A DNA stretch of 8,258 nucleotides from Dehalococcoidia bacterium (GTDB lineage Bacteria > Chloroflexota > Dehalococcoidia > Tepidiformales > Tepidiformaceae), in assembly GCA_007126855.1 (NCBI GenBank), contig SLAK01000247.1, positions 1 to 8,258 on the forward strand. The letters are read 5' to 3'. Below the pieces are notes generated by a model. The model was not told the origin of the DNA and made no database searches. It worked only from the letters and a program-made list of their open reading frames with translations. A program made the position numbers and the translations under genes. Shown piece by piece: positions 5,908 to 8,258 of the stretch; the stretch's first letter is position 1, and every line of letters starts with the position of its first letter.

Positions 5908-7107
5908 ATGGGCGAACAACGACTGCTGACTTCGGAATCGGTGACCGAGGGTCACCCGGACAAAATGTGTGACCAGATTTCAGACGGGGTGCTGGACGCA
6001 ATCTTGCGCAAGGACCCGAACGGCCGCGTGGCCTGTGAGACAGCTATCACCAACGGTCTGGTGCTGGTCACCGGCGAGATAACGACAACGGCATACGTCG
6101 ACATCCCGACGATCGTGCGGGACACGATCCGGGACATCGGCTACACCTCATCGCAGATCGGCTTCGACTCGGAAACGTGCGGCGTGATTACGGCGATCAG
6201 CGAGCAGTCGACGGACATCGCGGGCGGGGTGAACCGGTCGTGGGAAGCGCGGCACGGAGTGGTGGAAAGCCCGGGCCTGGAGGTGGGCGCCGGCGACCAG
6301 GGGATGATGATCGGCTTTGCATGCAACGAGACGCCGGAGCTCATGCCGCTGACGATCTCCCTGGCACACCGGCTGACGCGCCGGCTGGCAGAGGCCCGGA
6401 GGAGTGGCGAGCTTTCCTGGCTGCGGCCCGACGGGAAGTCGCAGGTGACCGTCGAATACACGAACGACTGGAAGCCGCGGCGAGTGGAGGCAGTGGTGGT
6501 TTCGACGCAGCATGCGCCGGACGTGGACAACGAGACGATCGCGACGGATATCCGAGAGCATATCATCGGCACGGTGGTGGACCGGAAGCTGATAGACGAC
6601 GGCACGAAGGTGTTTGTCAACCCGTCCGGGCGCTTCGTCATCGGCGGGCCCAAGGGAGACGCCGGACTGACGGGGCGGAAGATCATCGTGGACACCTACG
6701 GCGGGGTGGCACGGCACGGCGGGGGCGCCTTCAGCGGGAAGGACCCGACAAAGGTCGACCGGTCGGGCGCATACGCCGCGCGGTGGGTGGCAAAGACGAT
6801 CGTGGCGGCCGGTCTGGCGGAGCGCTGCGAGTTCATGCTTTCGTACGCGATCGGGGTGGCGCAGCCGACGTCGATCGGTGTGGAGACTTTCGGGACCAAC
6901 AAGGTGGCGGAGGAAGCGATCCTGGCGGCAGTCCGGAAGCATTTCGACCTGCGGCCGGGGGCGTTGCTGCGCGACCTGAACCTGCGACGGCCGATCTACC
7001 AGCCGCTGGCAGCCTACGGGCACTTCGGGCGGGTTGACCTGAACCCGCCATGGGAGGACACCAGCCGGGCAGACGATGTACGCAAGACGGCCGGACTCGC
7101 CCCGTGA
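5908..7107 (+). CDS. metK: S-adenosylmethionine synthetase (methionine adenosyltransferase)
   Basis: The 399-residue product makes S-adenosylmethionine from methionine and ATP in the cytoplasm, releasing phosphate and pyrophosphate. All family signatures are present: ESVTEGHPDK at residues 10-19 with the catalytic histidine H16, GEITTTAYVD at 56-65, the hallmark GAGDQG at 127-132, GRFVIGGPKGDAGLTGRK at 241-258, DTYGG at 262-266, and the phosphate-binding GGGAFSGKDPTKVDRS at 271-286. Length is normal (E. coli MetK is 384) and the gene is intact. AGGA (5898-5901) lies six bases before the ATG. It sits behind a SAM riboswitch and terminator and is the first gene of a probable three-gene transcript. 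Codons end mostly in G or C with a marked preference for G, unlike the minus-strand genes. Confidence 0.98.
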   Translation: MGEQRLLTSESVTEGHPDKMCDQISDGVLDAILRKDPNGRVACETAITNGLVLVTGEITTTAYVDIPTIVRDTIRDIGYTSSQIGFDSETCGVITAISEQSTDIAGGVNRSWEARHGVVESPGLEVGAGDQGMMIGFACNETPELMPLTISLAHRLTRRLAEARRSGELSWLRPDGKSQVTVEYTNDWKPRRVEAVVVSTQHAPDVDNETIATDIREHIIGTVVDRKLIDDGTKVFVNPSGRFVIGGPKGDAGLTGRKIIVDTYGGVARHGGGAFSGKDPTKVDRSGAYAARWVAKTIVAAGLAERCEFMLSYAIGVAQPTSIGVETFGTNKVAEEAILAAVRKHFDLRPGALLRDLNLRRPIYQPLAAYGHFGRVDLNPPWEDTSRADDVRKTAGLAP

Positions 7108-7133
7108 GCACGGGGAAAGGGGAACGCTGACGA

Positions 7134-8153
7134 GTGGATGCGATCATCCTGGTGGGCGGGCAGGGCCTTCGGCTGCGCCCGCTGACGGCGACACGGCACA
7201 AGAGCCTGGTGCCTGTCTGCAACCGCGCGGCGATTTCTTATCTCTTTGAATGGCTGGGGCGTTCGAATATCGAGCGGGTGGTGCTGGCACTGGGCCAGCA
7301 GAACGAAGACCTGGCCGAGGTCTACCCGGCTGGCCGGCTGGGTGGACTGGAGCTTGTCCACGCGGTGGAGCGGCAGCGGCTGGAATCGGGCGGCGCGATA
7401 CGGAATTCGGTGGAAGTGGCGAACATCGACGACCGCTTCCTGGTGGTGAACGGCGACATCTATGTGGATTTCGACTTGAGGGCGGCGATCGATGCCCACG
7501 CGGCAAAGGAAGCGGACCTGACTCTCGCGCTTGCGACGGTGGAGGACCCGTCGGCTTTCGGTGTGGCCGTGCTGGATGAAGACGGGCTGGTGACCGGATT
7601 CGTGGAGAAGCCACCACGGGAATCGGCGCCGAGCAAGCTGGTGAATGCCGGGGTCTGGATCTTCGAACGGCGGATAGCGGACGAGATACCCGAAGGGGCG
7701 GTGCGGGTGGAAGAGACGCTGTTTCCATCGCTTGTAGCGCGACGGCGGCCGGTGCTGGGCTACGTGTTCGACGGCCTCTGGGAAGACATCGGCGACCCGG
7801 GACGCTACCTGGAGCTGAACCTGGCGCTGGCAGCAAAGCGCGGCGGCTGCGTGATCGACGAGACGGTCGAGACCGCGGGCACGGCCGTGGTGGAGCACGC
7901 GGTGATTGGACCGGGGACGCGGATCGAGGCGGGCGCCAGCTTCCGGGAATCGGTGGCCTGGGAAGACTGCCGGGTGGGCGGCGGGGCCGCGGTGGTGCGG
8001 AGCATCCTGGCGGACGGCGTGACGATCGGCGAGGGGGCTACGGTGGAAGGGGCTGTGGTCGGGCGCGGTGGAGTTGTGCCAGTGCGGGCGGTGGTGAAGC
8101 CGGGCACAGTGATCGAACCGGGAGCCGAGTATCATGACGAGCATGGACGATAG
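7134..8153 (+). CDS. Sugar-1-phosphate nucleotidyltransferase with left-handed beta-helix domain
   Basis: The 339-residue product has an N-terminal nucleotidyltransferase fold: GGQGLRLRPLT at residues 8-18 (nucleotide-binding signature) and HKSLVPV with K23. LESGGAI is at 83-89, and NGD at 106-108 supplies the metal-binding aspartate D108. GFVEKP is at 155-160, NAGVW at 171-175 and WEDIGDP at 216-222. From about 240 to 330 come hexapeptide-like turns (VIGPGTRIEAG, ADGVTIGEGATVEGAVVG) of a left-handed beta-helix. The family joins a sugar 1-phosphate to an NTP; mannose-1-phosphate guanylyltransferase or a glucose-1-phosphate nucleotidyltransferase are the likeliest, but sugar and base cannot be told apart here. 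The start is GTG at 7134, since the nearby ATG at 7138 is out of frame; AGGGGA lies 10 bases upstream. It is 26 bases after metK and overlaps the next gene by 20 bases, suggesting co-transcription. Confidence 0.93.
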   Translation: MDAIILVGGQGLRLRPLTATRHKSLVPVCNRAAISYLFEWLGRSNIERVVLALGQQNEDLAEVYPAGRLGGLELVHAVERQRLESGGAIRNSVEVANIDDRFLVVNGDIYVDFDLRAAIDAHAAKEADLTLALATVEDPSAFGVAVLDEDGLVTGFVEKPPRESAPSKLVNAGVWIFERRIADEIPEGAVRVEETLFPSLVARRRPVLGYVFDGLWEDIGDPGRYLELNLALAAKRGGCVIDETVETAGTAVVEHAVIGPGTRIEAGASFRESVAWEDCRVGGGAAVVRSILADGVTIGEGATVEGAVVGRGGVVPVRAVVKPGTVIEPGAEYHDEHGR

Positions 8154-8258
8154 CCCTGTACGTTTCGGGACTGATGGATGGCGCGCCATCATCGCGGAGA
8201 CGTTCACCTTTACGAATGTCCGCGCCTGCATCCGGGCCGTAGGCGAGCACTTCGCCGA
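8134..8258 (+). CDS. Phosphoglucomutase/phosphomannomutase, N-terminal fragment (3' end outside window)
   Basis: Only the first 41 codons are present. After MTSMDDSP comes VRFGTDGWRAIIAETFTF, the conserved opening of alpha-D-phosphohexomutases, followed by the start of helix 1. The family moves phosphate between C6 and C1 of hexoses; the catalytic serine loop lies beyond the window. The start at ATG 8134 overlaps the upstream gene by 20 bases and has GGAG nine bases before it; an in-frame ATG at 8143 (overlap 11 bases) is possible but has a weaker ribosome site. Together with the nucleotidyltransferase it would make an NDP-sugar from a hexose 6-phosphate. Whether it prefers mannose, glucose or glucosamine phosphate cannot be judged. 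Confidence 0.9.
   Translation, partial: MTSMDDSPVRFGTDGWRAIIAETFTFTNVRACIRAVGEHFA

Noticed and set aside
6148..7023. A 291-codon minus-strand frame opposite metK
   Set aside because: Arg/His/Pro-rich antisense product; metK is unambiguous on the plus strand.
1..8258. CRISPR arrays, tRNA or rRNA genes, transposases, attachment sites
   Set aside because: I looked for regularly spaced repeats, cloverleaf patterns and transposase motifs and saw none; the only repeats are the short ones listed.

Overview
This is a GC-rich bacterial chromosome segment with seven protein-coding genes: four on the minus strand (positions 1-5468) and three on the plus strand (5908-8258). They face away from each other across a 439-base regulatory region. 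The outermost gene at each end is cut by the window edge. Long uncharacterised flavin monooxygenase, OFA-type transporter and amidohydrolase genes next to metK and sugar-nucleotide genes would suit a Chloroflexota (Dehalococcoidia/Tepidiformia-like) or actinobacterial genome. This is an inference from gene content and composition only; no phylogenetic marker is decisive here.

Minus strand, in transcription order: a pirin-family cupin (4512-5468) followed by a clear intrinsic terminator; a family-2 amidohydrolase (3385-4395) followed by a long GC-rich hairpin; a 12-TM MFS transporter of the oxalate/formate-antiporter type (1882-3147, probably starting further upstream); and a Baeyer-Villiger-type flavoprotein monooxygenase with a HAPMO-like N-terminal extension (3' end beyond position 1). 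Monooxygenase, transporter and hydrolase next to each other suggest uptake and stepwise oxidation/hydrolysis of a ketone-containing organic compound. The substrate cannot be read from the sequence.

Plus strand: an S-adenosylmethionine riboswitch (about 5669-5764) with a multi-hairpin expression platform and an intrinsic terminator (5833-5860) precedes metK (S-adenosylmethionine synthetase). It is followed 26 bases later by a sugar-1-phosphate nucleotidyltransferase with a left-handed beta-helix tail, whose end overlaps the start of a phosphoglucomutase/phosphomannomutase. The latter two are expected to convert hexose-6-P to hexose-1-P and then to an NDP-sugar. Because of the tight spacing, the SAM riboswitch may control all three.

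The most notable points are the riboswitch, which has a SAM-I-like binding core but a SAM-IV-like layout with a potential loop-loop pseudoknot and several mutually exclusive hairpins; the MFS gene, whose conserved N-terminus lies upstream of its only canonical start codon; and a strong strand asymmetry that gives minus-strand genes C-ending and plus-strand genes G-ending codons.
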